DNA of 64,000 nt. Source: Bdellovibrionales bacterium (GTDB taxonomy: Bacteria > Bdellovibrionota > Bdellovibrionia > Bdellovibrionales > UBA1609). A program made the translations under genes and the position numbers. The stretch covers positions 1 through 64,000 of the forward strand of contig JACOND010000003.1 of assembly GCA_014323935.1 (NCBI GenBank). Reading direction: 5' to 3'. A model generated the notes under the pieces. It had not been told where the DNA came from. It ran no database searches and saw only the letters and a list, made by a program, of their open reading frames with translations. Positions 29,875 through 40,221 of this stretch are shown in pieces; position 1 is the first letter of the stretch; each line of letters begins with the position of its first letter.

Positions 29875-32800
29875 GTTTTTATTCATCCATTCTTCAAAGA
29901 TTTTTTTATCTTTTGAATTAAAAAGAGTTTGAACTGTTTTTTCTTCAAAAGGATAACACTCATACATGAAAATCTTTTTAGGACTATATATCTCATTTAA
30001 AACCCAACTGTAAAAAGTCAATTGCTTTCTGGCTTGATGAGAGAGAGAACTTTTATAATCCACGACATGTAAAACCTCAAAATCTTTAAACCATAAATCA
30101 ATTCTTCCCTTTAAGATAAGCCCTCTTTTCTTAAATTTAAAATCCCATTCTGAAAAACCCTGTTTTAAAAAAGTACTCAAATCAGGATCTTTTAAATTCA
30201 AAACATAATTCAAAGCCTTCTTGATGCTTTGATGAGTTTGTCTTTCTTGAACAGAAATTAAAGTTTGTAAATCAGAGTAAGAAAAATAACAAAGCTTTTG
30301 TAAAAAAAAATGAAGTTGGTTACCTAATTGAATTTTAGACAAAGTGTTTTTTATTTGTTTTTTTGAGTGAAAAATTTTATCCGGATTTTTTTCAAGAGAT
30401 TCTATATCCTGAATAAAATCTTGAGAGGACTTAAATAAAGTATTTTCTGGAAAGAGATTCAAACTCCTTGTTTTAAAAGAAGCTTTCTCATTAGAAATTT
30501 TCAAAAAATTCTTTTCTTTTAATTTTTTTTCAAACATCGAATCAGAAACTTTTTCTGATTTTAAATAAGCCCTCTTTTTTAAATTCTCTTGATTCAATTC
30601 CTTACAGTTTCTCACATTTAAACAATATGACTCTTGTTCATATTGACCAGATTTTAAATTCCAAGTCACAATCTTATCTTTATCCTTTGTAATTTGAATC
30701 AAACCTTTTATTTTCTTTAAATAACTCTCCATACTATTTAACCAACTATTTTTCTCAGGACTTTTCCCATGAGGAATAAATAAAACCAAACTCTCTTTAG
30801 CTCGAGTCATAGCAACATAAAACAATCTCTTATGTTCTTCTAATTCCTCATTTTTTTTCAAAGCAGAAAAAAGTTTATGACCGTAATTTTTCTGCTTTTT
30901 TTTATTTCTTCCTCCTATAGGAACAGAAAAACTCATCTTTTTTCTACTCAAATCATAAACAACGACAGCTTCTTCTCGATTTCCTTTTTTAAAAGAAGAT
31001 TTAGAAATAGAAAAATCTAAAATAATAACATGTTTAAACTCTAAGCCTTTGCTTTTATGTATGCTCATCAGTTCAATAAATTGAGAACCTTCTGAGATAG
31101 GAGCTTGTTGCAAATCATCGTTTTCTTCTTTATCTTCCATCAATTTATAAAACAATTTTAAAGGCGAAGCTTGATTTTGTTTTAAAAGACAAAGCAATTT
31201 CCATAAATTAGCTAAAGAAGAAGTACTAGAATCTTGAAAATAAGAAAGATCTATAATTCCCGAATCAAATAAAGCCTGTCTAAAACTTTCAAATAAACCT
31301 TTTTGTTTATAAAGTCTTAAATAAGAAGATAAAGCTTCTACAAAATATTCTTTTTTATATTTATCTTTTATAAAAAACCAAAAACTTTGATTTTTTGATT
31401 TTATTTCTTCCTGTAAAATTGGCTCTAAAGAATCTTTACTTTTTTTATCCTCAGTTTTTAAATCTTGTTTTGAGAAATTTCTATCCTTTTTCATCTCTTT
31501 ATATTCATAACTGCTATCAGCTAATTCTTGATCACAGAGTCTAAAATAAGGTGTTCTCAATAAGGCTTTTAAATTTTCATTATCATAAGGATTTATTAAA
31601 AATTTAAGTAAAAATAAACTATCTAAAACCTGTCTATTTTTTGAAAATTTTTTAGAACTATAAAGCATTAAAGGAATATTTTTTTCTCTCAAATAATGTT
31701 CTATTTTTATAAGGTCTTTATTTTTTGAAGACAAAATAACAATTTCATCATAAGACGCTTTTTTTTCATTTTTTAAAAACTCTATATAGTTATACAAAGA
31801 AGATAAGACAACAGAGTCTTGCTCGTTGAAATCATAAGTAAAAAAAGAAATAGGAGAGATATCAGACACAGAGTTTGTATCAGGAGGAGCTTCACTCTTA
31901 ATAAAACGAGGAGAATCAAAAAAATCATTGTAAAAAGAAATCAAAGACGAAGAAGATCTATAGTTAAATGACAAATGTTTTACTGGCAATCCTTGATTCT
32001 TTAAAGCCTTTTCTCTCTTTAGAAAAACCTTAGGTTCAGCTCCTCTAAAAGAATAAATACTTTGATTAAAATCACCCACACAAAAAACATTTTTAAATTG
32101 TGTTATTTTATTAAGAACTTGCTCTTGTAAAAAACTGGTATCTTGATATTCATCAATTAACCAGTAATCCCATTCTTTATTAAAAGACTCTGCTACTTCT
32201 GGTTTTTGATTTAATAAATAATAAGAAAATAACAGTAAGTCTTCTATGGCTAAAAAAGAAGATATTTTCTTTTTTTTTATAAACTCAGAGAAAAATTCTT
32301 CGGCTACAATTTTCATTTCTTTAAATATAAAAACAAAATTCTCAACCGAAAAATTTTCTGACTCTTTAAGAAGTTTTTTTGCTTCTTTATAATCAATCTT
32401 GTTTAATAAGGACTGAGAATTTTCTTTGAGATATTTTCTATAAGCAAGTTCAGAAACAATTTTTTTGTCATTTCCCATCAAATGGTCTCTTTCTTTTTGA
32501 AAAGCTTGAAAATCTTTTTCATCATAAAAAGAAAGATGTCCATATTGAATACAGTATTTGTAACAAGATAAAAGGATATTTTTTAAATGAGGGTAAGGTA
32601 TCTTTTTTAATAAAGAAAAATGCTTTTTATAAATAAAATTTTCTGAAAAAGAATCAAAAAGAGTTTTATTAAAAGAACTATCAGATATTTCAAAATCTGG
32701 ATTTAATTGAATAAAATGTCCATATTTTTTTAGGAATTGATGTAAAATTCCATCAATGGTTGAAATTTTTAAAGAAGGAGAAGATAGATAGTGGAGAAAT

Positions 32801-33039
32801 TTTATTTTTTTTTCTTCAAGAGGAGAAAATTCAACTTGCTTCATAGCTTCTTTAAAAAGACGATCTTTTAACTCCTGACTCGCTTTTTTTGTAAAAGTAC
32901 AAACAATAAGCCGTGGACTTTCCACATTTTTATCTAAGGAAGAATTAAATAATTCAAGCACTTTTTGTATCAATTGATAAGTCTTTCCCGCTCCCGCTCC
33001 CGCTTTAATAAGCTCACTTTGAAATATTTTATGAGACAT
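29860..33039 (-). CDS. addA: UvrD/Rep-family helicase-nuclease, AddA/RecB-like
   Basis: AGAGAGKTYQLI, WLIDEYQDTSFLQEQVL, KSKGLEFKHVIILD, LFYVAMTRAKESL, nuclease GRIDLWF..LHVVDYKSS. MSHKIFQ start (33039) preferred over ORF start 33114. Confidence 0.8.
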   Translation of the reverse strand: MSHKIFQSELIKAGAGAGKTYQLIQKVLELFNSSLDKNVESPRLIVCTFTKKASQELKDRLFKEAMKQVEFSPLEEKKIKFLHYLSSPSLKISTIDGILHQFLKKYGHFIQLNPDFEISDSSFNKTLFDSFSENFIYKKHFSLLKKIPYPHLKNILLSCYKYCIQYGHLSFYDEKDFQAFQKERDHLMGNDKKIVSELAYRKYLKENSQSLLNKIDYKEAKKLLKESENFSVENFVFIFKEMKIVAEEFFSEFIKKKKISSFLAIEDLLLFSYYLLNQKPEVAESFNKEWDYWLIDEYQDTSFLQEQVLNKITQFKNVFCVGDFNQSIYSFRGAEPKVFLKREKALKNQGLPVKHLSFNYRSSSSLISFYNDFFDSPRFIKSEAPPDTNSVSDISPISFFTYDFNEQDSVVLSSLYNYIEFLKNEKKASYDEIVILSSKNKDLIKIEHYLREKNIPLMLYSSKKFSKNRQVLDSLFLLKFLINPYDNENLKALLRTPYFRLCDQELADSSYEYKEMKKDRNFSKQDLKTEDKKSKDSLEPILQEEIKSKNQSFWFFIKDKYKKEYFVEALSSYLRLYKQKGLFESFRQALFDSGIIDLSYFQDSSTSSLANLWKLLCLLKQNQASPLKLFYKLMEDKEENDDLQQAPISEGSQFIELMSIHKSKGLEFKHVIILDFSISKSSFKKGNREEAVVVYDLSRKKMSFSVPIGGRNKKKQKNYGHKLFSALKKNEELEEHKRLFYVAMTRAKESLVLFIPHGKSPEKNSWLNSMESYLKKIKGLIQITKDKDKIVTWNLKSGQYEQESYCLNVRNCKELNQENLKKRAYLKSEKVSDSMFEKKLKEKNFLKISNEKASFKTRSLNLFPENTLFKSSQDFIQDIESLEKNPDKIFHSKKQIKNTLSKIQLGNQLHFFLQKLCYFSYSDLQTLISVQERQTHQSIKKALNYVLNLKDPDLSTFLKQGFSEWDFKFKKRGLILKGRIDLWFKDFEVLHVVDYKSSLSHQARKQLTFYSWVLNEIYSPKKIFMYECYPFEEKTVQTLFNSKDKKIFEEWMNKNSQAI

Positions 33040-35746
33040 TTGAATCCTCAAAGCGACACCAAGTTTTATAATAACAAGTTTCACAAAGGCTTTTTTTTCT
33101 AGGCTGAGGAGCAAATTGTCCTTGCTTTATTTTAGAAACAATTTCTTTTGTCTTTTCATTGACTTGAGATATGATCTCTTCAAAAAAGTCTGCCTTTTGA
33201 TTTTGTTTTCCTTTCTTTCCTACAAAGTTTTCTAAAACACTTCCTTTTTCAATAAAACCTTTTGCTTTAAAATCTTCATTATAAATAGAATAAAATGTAG
33301 CTAAAATTTTTACCTCTTTGACCTCTTCTAAAAGGGAAGTTTCAACTAATTTTTTTTGTAAAGCTTGAGCATAAAAAAGGAGCTGGAATTGATTATTTTC
33401 AATCCAATTTGAAATGTGAGTTAATTTATTTCCTGAAGCTTTATAATCTCTAACGATATAGAAATCCTTTTTCTTACTTATATCTACTCGATCTATTTTT
33501 CCTTGAAAAGGATAATCTCCCTTTGAACTCAGTTGGGATTCTTTTTGATTCCAAAAAGCTTTTAATTTTAATTCAAAAGCCATTGGTTTTATACAAGGAA
33601 AATCCTTTTTCTGCATGTTTTCTTTTAATAAAAATTGTTCTAACAAGTTTTTTAAATCTTCTTTTATAATTATAATTTGTTCTTCATGAACAAAATATTT
33701 CTGATCAGGAAGAACGTGTTGAATCAAATCTTCTTTTTGTTTGTCATTTAAATTTAAATCAGGATATTTTTCTAAAATAAGTTGAAAAAGACTATGAACA
33801 GTTAAACCTTTTATCAAAGCAGAAAGCTCTTGATTTATTTTGACTTTCTCTTTAACATGAAAAAGTTTTTCACCAGCATATTTAAAAGGACAATTGTTGT
33901 AAGTTTGAATCTGAGAAGCTGACAGAGACATTTTTTGATCTTTAAAAGTAAAAACCTTAACAGGAGATTTGAAAGCCAATTCTATAGCTTTTACCTGTTT
34001 TTTATTTTTAAACTTTAAAATATCTTTTATCAATTTTTGTCGATGATAGAATTCATAACTCAACCTGTTTGATTTTTCTTTTTCTTTTGCTGAGTATATC
34101 ATATTAGAAAGTCTATAAATTAAACTTTTATTTTGAATATTCCCTTTAAAATCATACAAACAAAAACTCAAATAAACTTCTTTTAAACCAGAATTTTGTA
34201 AAAACCACAACACACTCTTTTCTCTTTCTCTAGACTGTTTCACCTTTAAAGGAAAACCTAAATCATTTACAAGAGCTTGAGTTAATCCTCTCTGTAAAAA
34301 AGAATTTTCTTTAAAGACTGACTCAGTTAATCCTAAAAGAATAACATAGGAACTTTTTACAGAATGAAAAGCGTTAAAACTCAAGCAGGATATACCTATT
34401 TGTTCTTCTTTTTCCTCTAATTCCTCAAGAAAAATTTCTGATTCTAATAAAGAAAGCCAAGATCGATATTGTAATAATTCTTTTGTAGATAATTTGTTGA
34501 GAATTTTAAATAAAGCTTGTAAAAGAATGTCTGAAAAATCAGATTTCCAAAAAGACAAAAGCCATCCAATAAAATCAAAACCAGAAACTTTTTTTTTAGC
34601 TTCTCTTAATTTATCTTGAAAAAGATGTTTTTGAACTATCTTCCGTTTAGGAACATCAAAGTAATTGCTTTTAAATTCAGAAAAGTCTTTTCCAAAATCT
34701 TTATAAAAACAAAACAATTCTAAATCTTCAAAAGTAAAATCATTTAAATGTAAGCGAAGAGCTGACAAAATATATTTTATTTCAGGAAAATCTATTAACG
34801 AAGAATAACTTGTTTTTTTACAAGGAATCGATTCTCTACTTAAATCACTTTTTAAAGCAAACCAATAATCCTCCATGCGAGCTGCATAAATAGTTATATC
34901 CTCAAAAGAAATACCTTGTTTTAGCCATTGACTGACTTGAGCTGTCGCTTGCTTAACTTCTTCCTGTTGAGTTATATTTTCTAACTTAAAAAAAGATCTT
35001 GAAGGCAATTCTTTAGACTTCGTTATAGAAATACAATTTTCTTTTTTTATTTCTCTTTCCCATTCTAAATAAAAATCATATCCCTCTTTTTCAAACATAG
35101 AATATGTCTCCAGTTCGGGAGATATAACATATACGTTTTTATATTTAGAAAGTTCACTAAAAATATCTTTTTCACATAAATCCATAGAAAAAGCTAAATC
35201 AACAATAAGATTCTCTTTTTGGAAATGAAGAGAATCAAAATCAGAGCTATAATGCCAAACCAAAGCTTTCACTGAGGATTCAGGTAAAATATTTTGAGAT
35301 TTTAATTCTTGAAAAAAAGCAGAAAAAAGATCTAACCAATCCTTTGGAAATAAAAATTGTTTTTGAGAAAAGAACCATTCTTTAAAAACAGAATAAGAAT
35401 TTTCTAAAAAAACAATCAAACATAAATCAAAACTTTCAAAAAAACTTTTAGAGGGAATTAAATATTGATAATTTCTGGATTTTAAAAATTCAGAAAAAAG
35501 CTGTTTTACATAAAAATCAGATCTTAAATTCCAAGTTTTATTTAAAATAGTAAAAATTTCTTTGTAGAATTCATTGGCTCTTAAAACACAAGGTCCTAAC
35601 AAAAAATCATAATGTTTTAATAATTCTCTTTCTAAAAAGATTTTATTTTTAATATCAGAACTAATAAAAATACTATCTTTGGGATGAAACGTATTAAAAA
35701 AATTGAGCGTATCAGAAGAATCTTTAGTCTTTATGATTTTTAACAT
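33029..35746 (-). CDS. addB: PD-(D/E)XK nuclease, AddB-like
   Basis: GKIDRVDISKKKDFYIVRDYKASG; Cys pattern NNCPFKY and CETCYYKTWC (FeS-type); adjacent to AddA-like gene. Confidence 0.75.
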   Translation of the reverse strand: MLKIIKTKDSSDTLNFFNTFHPKDSIFISSDIKNKIFLERELLKHYDFLLGPCVLRANEFYKEIFTILNKTWNLRSDFYVKQLFSEFLKSRNYQYLIPSKSFFESFDLCLIVFLENSYSVFKEWFFSQKQFLFPKDWLDLFSAFFQELKSQNILPESSVKALVWHYSSDFDSLHFQKENLIVDLAFSMDLCEKDIFSELSKYKNVYVISPELETYSMFEKEGYDFYLEWEREIKKENCISITKSKELPSRSFFKLENITQQEEVKQATAQVSQWLKQGISFEDITIYAARMEDYWFALKSDLSRESIPCKKTSYSSLIDFPEIKYILSALRLHLNDFTFEDLELFCFYKDFGKDFSEFKSNYFDVPKRKIVQKHLFQDKLREAKKKVSGFDFIGWLLSFWKSDFSDILLQALFKILNKLSTKELLQYRSWLSLLESEIFLEELEEKEEQIGISCLSFNAFHSVKSSYVILLGLTESVFKENSFLQRGLTQALVNDLGFPLKVKQSREREKSVLWFLQNSGLKEVYLSFCLYDFKGNIQNKSLIYRLSNMIYSAKEKEKSNRLSYEFYHRQKLIKDILKFKNKKQVKAIELAFKSPVKVFTFKDQKMSLSASQIQTYNNCPFKYAGEKLFHVKEKVKINQELSALIKGLTVHSLFQLILEKYPDLNLNDKQKEDLIQHVLPDQKYFVHEEQIIIIKEDLKNLLEQFLLKENMQKKDFPCIKPMAFELKLKAFWNQKESQLSSKGDYPFQGKIDRVDISKKKDFYIVRDYKASGNKLTHISNWIENNQFQLLFYAQALQKKLVETSLLEEVKEVKILATFYSIYNEDFKAKGFIEKGSVLENFVGKKGKQNQKADFFEEIISQVNEKTKEIVSKIKQGQFAPQPRKKSLCETCYYKTWCRFEDSNVS

Positions 35747-35805
35747 CTCTAAACTCTTACTTTTTTATAGATAGTTTAAATTATTTTTTATTAAATTTAA
35801 AGTTT

Positions 35806-36399
35806 TCATTTTTTATTTAATTTCTTTAAAATTTGCTGGATTTGCTGTTTTAAGTAAAAGATATCTTTTCGATTATCGACAGTAAAATCCACTTGTCTTT
35901 TAACTTCTCTGTTTGATATTTGATTTTCTAAACATTCTTTTATCTCTGATACACTCAAACCTCTTTTTAACAAACGTTCTTTTTGTATCTTTTTATCTGT
36001 TATAATAAGAATAGATTTATCAAATTCTTTAAAAAGATTAAAGGATATCAGTGGAGCTTCATAAAAAACATAAGGAGTTTTTTTTTGTTTTTCTTTTTTA
36101 ACAAATTCTTGAAAAGACTGACGCACTCTAGGATGAAGGATTTTTTCTAAAGATTTTTTTCTCTTCAAATCTTTAAAAATACTATGACTTATTTTTTTTT
36201 TATTAAAATTTCCATCTTTGAAATAAAAATCGGCTTCAAAAAACAGTTCTTTTAATTCAGTATAACAAGGACTTTGAAACCTCCAAAGTTTTTCAATTTC
36301 ACAGTCCGCTATAAAAATAGAACAAGCTCTTTCCTTTAAAAGAGACATAAAAAGACTCTTACCTACTCCTATTTGACCTATGACAAGAATTGTTTGCAT
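35806..36399 (-). CDS. coaE: Dephospho-CoA kinase
   Basis: ILVIGQIGVGKSLFMSLL, ADCEIEKLW, YEAPLISFNLFKEFDKSILI. Confidence 0.85.
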   Translation of the reverse strand: MQTILVIGQIGVGKSLFMSLLKERACSIFIADCEIEKLWRFQSPCYTELKELFFEADFYFKDGNFNKKKISHSIFKDLKRKKSLEKILHPRVRQSFQEFVKKEKQKKTPYVFYEAPLISFNLFKEFDKSILIITDKKIQKERLLKRGLSVSEIKECLENQISNREVKRQVDFTVDNRKDIFYLKQQIQQILKKLNKK

Positions 36400-36446
36400 C
36401 TCTTAGTAGCTAAACTTTATTTCATTTTGGTTTGTATATTTTCACT

Positions 36447-37286
36447 TTAAAAAATTTTTATAGGAATTTTCATACGTTTTGAAACAATCCGAATAATTTC
36501 TCCTGCCGTTTCTTCTAAAGCAATGTCAGTGACATCTAAAACAGGCCATTTCATTTTATAAAAAAAACTTTTTATTGTTTCAACTTCTTCATAGACTTGT
36601 TTTTTCCCCACATAATCTCCTTCTCCTGAAGAATAACCAAATTTTTCTAAACGATTTTTTCTTATTTTTAAGAGATAATCTGGTTGAATTGTCAAAGCAA
36701 CAATTTTCTTTTGATTCACTTTAAAAAGTTTATCCGGAGGAGGAATATTACAAACTAAAGGAATGTTAGCAACCTTCCAACCTTTATTACTTAAAAAAAG
36801 AGATAAAGGTGTTTTACTTGTTCGACTGACACCGACTAGAATAATATCAGCTTGATCTAAATCCTCTGAAAGTTGACCATCATCATGTTTTAAAAAGAAA
36901 TCCATAGCTTCAATTCTCTTAAAATAATCTTCATTTACCACTCGTAAAATTCCAGGTTGTTTTTCTCTACTTTTTAAAAACTTATCAAAAATGACTATGA
37001 GATTTTCTAATAGATCTACTTTTGCAATTTCATATTTCTTACAAAAATCTTTAATACTTTCTCTTATTTCAGGAGAGATCAAAGTATAAACAATTAAATT
37101 ATAACTTTTTTTATTTTCTTTTATTTTTTCAAATAAAGATCGAAGTTGCTCTTTTGTTCTTATATTTTTATATCGAGAAATCTTAACAGCATCTTCATGC
37201 TCATATTGAACTAAAATAGCTTTTAAAACGGCTAAAGCGGTTTCCCCTGTTCCATCTGATAAAAGATGTACATTCATTTTTTTCAT
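36447..37286 (-). CDS. Kinase/pyrophosphorylase, PEP synthase regulatory protein family (DUF299)
   Basis: MNVHLLSDGTGETALAVLKAILVQY, ADIILVGVSRTSKTPLSLFLSNKGWKVANIPLV. Confidence 0.92.
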   Translation of the reverse strand: MKKMNVHLLSDGTGETALAVLKAILVQYEHEDAVKISRYKNIRTKEQLRSLFEKIKENKKSYNLIVYTLISPEIRESIKDFCKKYEIAKVDLLENLIVIFDKFLKSREKQPGILRVVNEDYFKRIEAMDFFLKHDDGQLSEDLDQADIILVGVSRTSKTPLSLFLSNKGWKVANIPLVCNIPPPDKLFKVNQKKIVALTIQPDYLLKIRKNRLEKFGYSSGEGDYVGKKQVYEEVETIKSFFYKMKWPVLDVTDIALEETAGEIIRIVSKRMKIPIKIF

Positions 37287-37654
37287 TTTATCTTCTCGTT
37301 ATAATAAGAAATTTTTTGGCCATGTAGGTTTTTATTGAACCAAAAATTTAAACAAGGTTTTTTATATTCTAAAGGTAAAAAAATCCTTAAAGACGGTTGT
37401 TTTAATTTTAACCAAATTTCATACTCCTTTTCTCTTAAAAAAAGAGGAAGACATAAGATATATTGATTAGGAAAAAAAGAAGAACTTTCTATTAAAAGAG
37501 GTTTTTTAAGCTGTATCTTTTCTTTTAATTTATGAATTAAAAACTTTGTCCGCCAATTGATTTCCTTAAACAAATCTCTTTGAGGCTCAAAAAATAGACA
37601 CCAAAGGTCAGAACCTGAAGTAAATTTTTGATAATAAGACAAAGATTGAAACAT
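37283..37654 (-). CDS. Hypothetical protein
   Basis: 123-aa ORF overlapping the start of the DUF299 gene; no motif recognised. Confidence 0.4.
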   Translation of the reverse strand: MFQSLSYYQKFTSGSDLWCLFFEPQRDLFKEINWRTKFLIHKLKEKIQLKKPLLIESSSFFPNQYILCLPLFLREKEYEIWLKLKQPSLRIFLPLEYKKPCLNFWFNKNLHGQKISYYNEKIK

Positions 37655-37695
37655 TTTAATTAGATTAGGTTTATTTCAATTTTTTGTCAAAGAAG

Positions 37696-38121
37696 CTAAT
37701 TCTTACTCTGCAAAACTTGATCCAATATCCCATTTATAAAACGAGGAGAATCTTGATCTCCAAAGGTTTTAGCTAATTCTATAGCCTCATTTAAAGCAAC
37801 TTTATCTGGAACGTCTTCACAAAACAAAATCTCAAAAATAGCCAATCTCATAATATTTAAATCAACTAAAGACATTCTCTCTTTCTTCCAGTTTTTTGAT
37901 TTTTTTTCAATCCATTCATCTAATGTAGGTTTTTGTTTTTGAATTTCTTTAACTCTATTTTTTACAAAAATATCATCAACAGCAATCAACTCTTCTTTTG
38001 AAATGATATCTAATTTTTTAAAAGAATTTAAATCTTGACAGAAGAACTCATTTCCATAAAGCACCTTTAGGATTAAAATCCTAAGCTTTCTTCTAGGAAT
38101 CTGCTTTTTCTTATTTAGCAT
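37696..38121 (-). CDS. nusB: Transcription antitermination factor NusB
   Basis: RRKLRILILKVLYGNEF, LVDLNIMRLAIFEILFCEDVPDKVALNEAIELAKTFGDQDSPRFINGILDQ. Confidence 0.92.
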   Translation of the reverse strand: MLNKKKQIPRRKLRILILKVLYGNEFFCQDLNSFKKLDIISKEELIAVDDIFVKNRVKEIQKQKPTLDEWIEKKSKNWKKERMSLVDLNIMRLAIFEILFCEDVPDKVALNEAIELAKTFGDQDSPRFINGILDQVLQSKN

Positions 38122-38169
38122 AAAATTCTCATTAAAATTCTATCTCCAATTCTAATCTGTTCATTTTTT

Positions 38170-38823
38170 CTAAAAAAGAAAAATAAATTGAAATCGAAGC
38201 ATTGTATCAATGTAAAACTTTTTTTCACTAAAAGGGAATTGAATTTTCAAATCAAATTCTAAACCTCCTCCTAAATTATAATAAATCTCAAAAAATCTCA
38301 GACCTAATAAAAAAGAACTATGAAAAGAGAGAGTTGATTTTTTCTCTAAAACATAAAAAGGATAAAAACCTAAACCAAGTCCTGCTCCATAATAAAGGGG
38401 AAATCGTCTTTGTATTTCAGGAAAAGTCATTAAGCTACTTAATTCCAAAGATATTTCTTTTCCTGTTTCCATTTGAGACACCAATAAAGAAGGTCTCAAC
38501 TGAATATCTCCTACATTTCTTATCTCTGCAACTTTTTGAGTAAAAGATAAAGAAGCAGAAGAAACAGGTTTAAACCGTTTATCAGAATTCAATCTATAAA
38601 TAGAAAAACCAGAAGAAAGAATATAACCTTTAAAATCAATAAAAGAATTCACTTGAGATCTATTATAAAAATATTTATCTGAAATGTACTGATAGTTTGA
38701 ATTTTCATTCTTTGAATCACTTAAATTCTCTGCTTTTAATTGAAAAGAGTAAGAAAAAAATAAGAAAAAAATAAATCTAAATTTTAACACAAATTCAACT
38801 TCTTTTTTATTTATTAAATTCAA
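38170..38823 (-). CDS. Hypothetical secreted/outer-membrane protein
   Basis: N-terminal hydrophobic segment FRFIFFLFFSYSFQLKAE; beta-strand-like alternation and terminal aromatic FQFIFLF. Confidence 0.45.
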   Translation of the reverse strand: MNLINKKEVEFVLKFRFIFFLFFSYSFQLKAENLSDSKNENSNYQYISDKYFYNRSQVNSFIDFKGYILSSGFSIYRLNSDKRFKPVSSASLSFTQKVAEIRNVGDIQLRPSLLVSQMETGKEISLELSSLMTFPEIQRRFPLYYGAGLGLGFYPFYVLEKKSTLSFHSSFLLGLRFFEIYYNLGGGLEFDLKIQFPFSEKKFYIDTMLRFQFIFLF

Positions 38824-40147
38824 TCCTTTGACCTTTAGGTTTACCTAAAACTTCAGATTCTTCCATTACTTTTTCTCCATTAAGAAAAGTAAAAACAGGC
38901 CATCCTTTAACTTCCCAACCTTCAAAAGGAGACCAAGCACATTTACTAGCAAGCCACTTTCTTTCAATCTTTTGTTTTCGTTTCAAATCAATAACTGTAA
39001 AATTAGCTTTATAAGATTCTTTTATTTGACCTTGATCTTTTAATCCAAACCTTTGTGATGGATTATGGGCTAGAAGTTGAACCAATCGTTTTAAATCCAA
39101 ACGTCCTTGATTGACATGGTTTAAAAGTAAAGGAAGTAAAGTTTGAACTCCTGGCATACCAGAAGGAGAATCGGGATAAGCTTTTTCTTTTTCCTCCCAG
39201 GTATGAGGAGCATGATCAGAGCCAATGATATCAACAACGCCTGATTGAATTCCTTTCCATAAAGCTTCTTGATGTTTTTTATCTCTAATAGGGGGATTCA
39301 TCTGAACTAAAGAACCATAAGTATCATAACACTCAGGAGCTGAAAGGCTTAAGTGTTGAGGAGTCACTTCAACAGAAACAAGGTCTTTATGTTGAGATAA
39401 AAATTCAATTTCTTGCCATGTTGTAACGTGAAGAATATGAATGGGAACCTTATATTTTCTAGCTAAAGATACAACTCTTTGAGTAGATATCAGACATGTT
39501 TTTGCATCTCGCCAAAGTGGGTGATTTCTAGCATGTAATGGTTTCCTATAAGCTAAATCTCTTCGTTCTCTCAATCGACTTTCATCTTCTGAATGAATTG
39601 CTGTGATTCTTTTTCTATTTTTAAAAACAGCTCTAAGAGATTCTTCATCTTCTAAAACTAAATTTCCAGTAGAATGACCTAAAAAAATTTTAACCCCGGG
39701 GCAAGCTCTCGTACCTTCCCATTCAACTAACTGATTTTTATTTTCTTTAACAGCTCCTAAATAAAAAGCAAAATCACACCAACTCTTTTTTTCAGCTCTT
39801 TCAATTTTATCTTCTATATCTTTAATAGTAGCTGTAGGAGGAAAGGTGTTAGGCATTTCAAAAAAAGCTGTAATACCACCTTTAATTGCACTTAAGCTTC
39901 CATGATAAATATCTTCTTTATACTCTAAACCTGGTTCCCTAAAATGAACTTGAGTATCAATTAAACCTGGTAAAACATGCAAACCTTTAAAAGATATTTC
40001 TTTCTTAGTTTTAGCTTTATATAAAGAACCAATTTGTGCAATCCGACCATTTTTAATTCCCAAATCAAGTTCTTCTTCTACAACTTGATTAGAATCTTGA
40101 GGCTTTGGTAAAAAACAGCAAACATTTTTAAAAATCAAATCAAACAT
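38807..40147 (-). CDS. pyrC: Dihydroorotase
   Basis: HVLPGLIDTQVHFREPGLEYKEDIYHGSLSAIKGGITAFFEMPNT, IGSDHAPHTWEEK, SGMPGVQTLLPLLL. Confidence 0.92.
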   Translation of the reverse strand: MFDLIFKNVCCFLPKPQDSNQVVEEELDLGIKNGRIAQIGSLYKAKTKKEISFKGLHVLPGLIDTQVHFREPGLEYKEDIYHGSLSAIKGGITAFFEMPNTFPPTATIKDIEDKIERAEKKSWCDFAFYLGAVKENKNQLVEWEGTRACPGVKIFLGHSTGNLVLEDEESLRAVFKNRKRITAIHSEDESRLRERRDLAYRKPLHARNHPLWRDAKTCLISTQRVVSLARKYKVPIHILHVTTWQEIEFLSQHKDLVSVEVTPQHLSLSAPECYDTYGSLVQMNPPIRDKKHQEALWKGIQSGVVDIIGSDHAPHTWEEKEKAYPDSPSGMPGVQTLLPLLLNHVNQGRLDLKRLVQLLAHNPSQRFGLKDQGQIKESYKANFTVIDLKRKQKIERKWLASKCAWSPFEGWEVKGWPVFTFLNGEKVMEESEVLGKPKGQRIEFNK

Positions 40148-40165
40148 AATATAAAATTTCCTAAA

Positions 40166-40202
40166 AAAAAGCCTGTGAGGCTCCTCCCACAGGCTTTTTA
40201 AA
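40166..40202 (-). terminator. Intrinsic terminator between the outer-membrane protein gene and pyrC
   Basis: aaaaaaaagcctgtgaggctcctcccacaggctttttaaa: GCCTGTG/CACAGGC stem flanked by A/T runs. Confidence 0.8.
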
Positions 40203-40221
40203 ATAACACTATTATTTTATA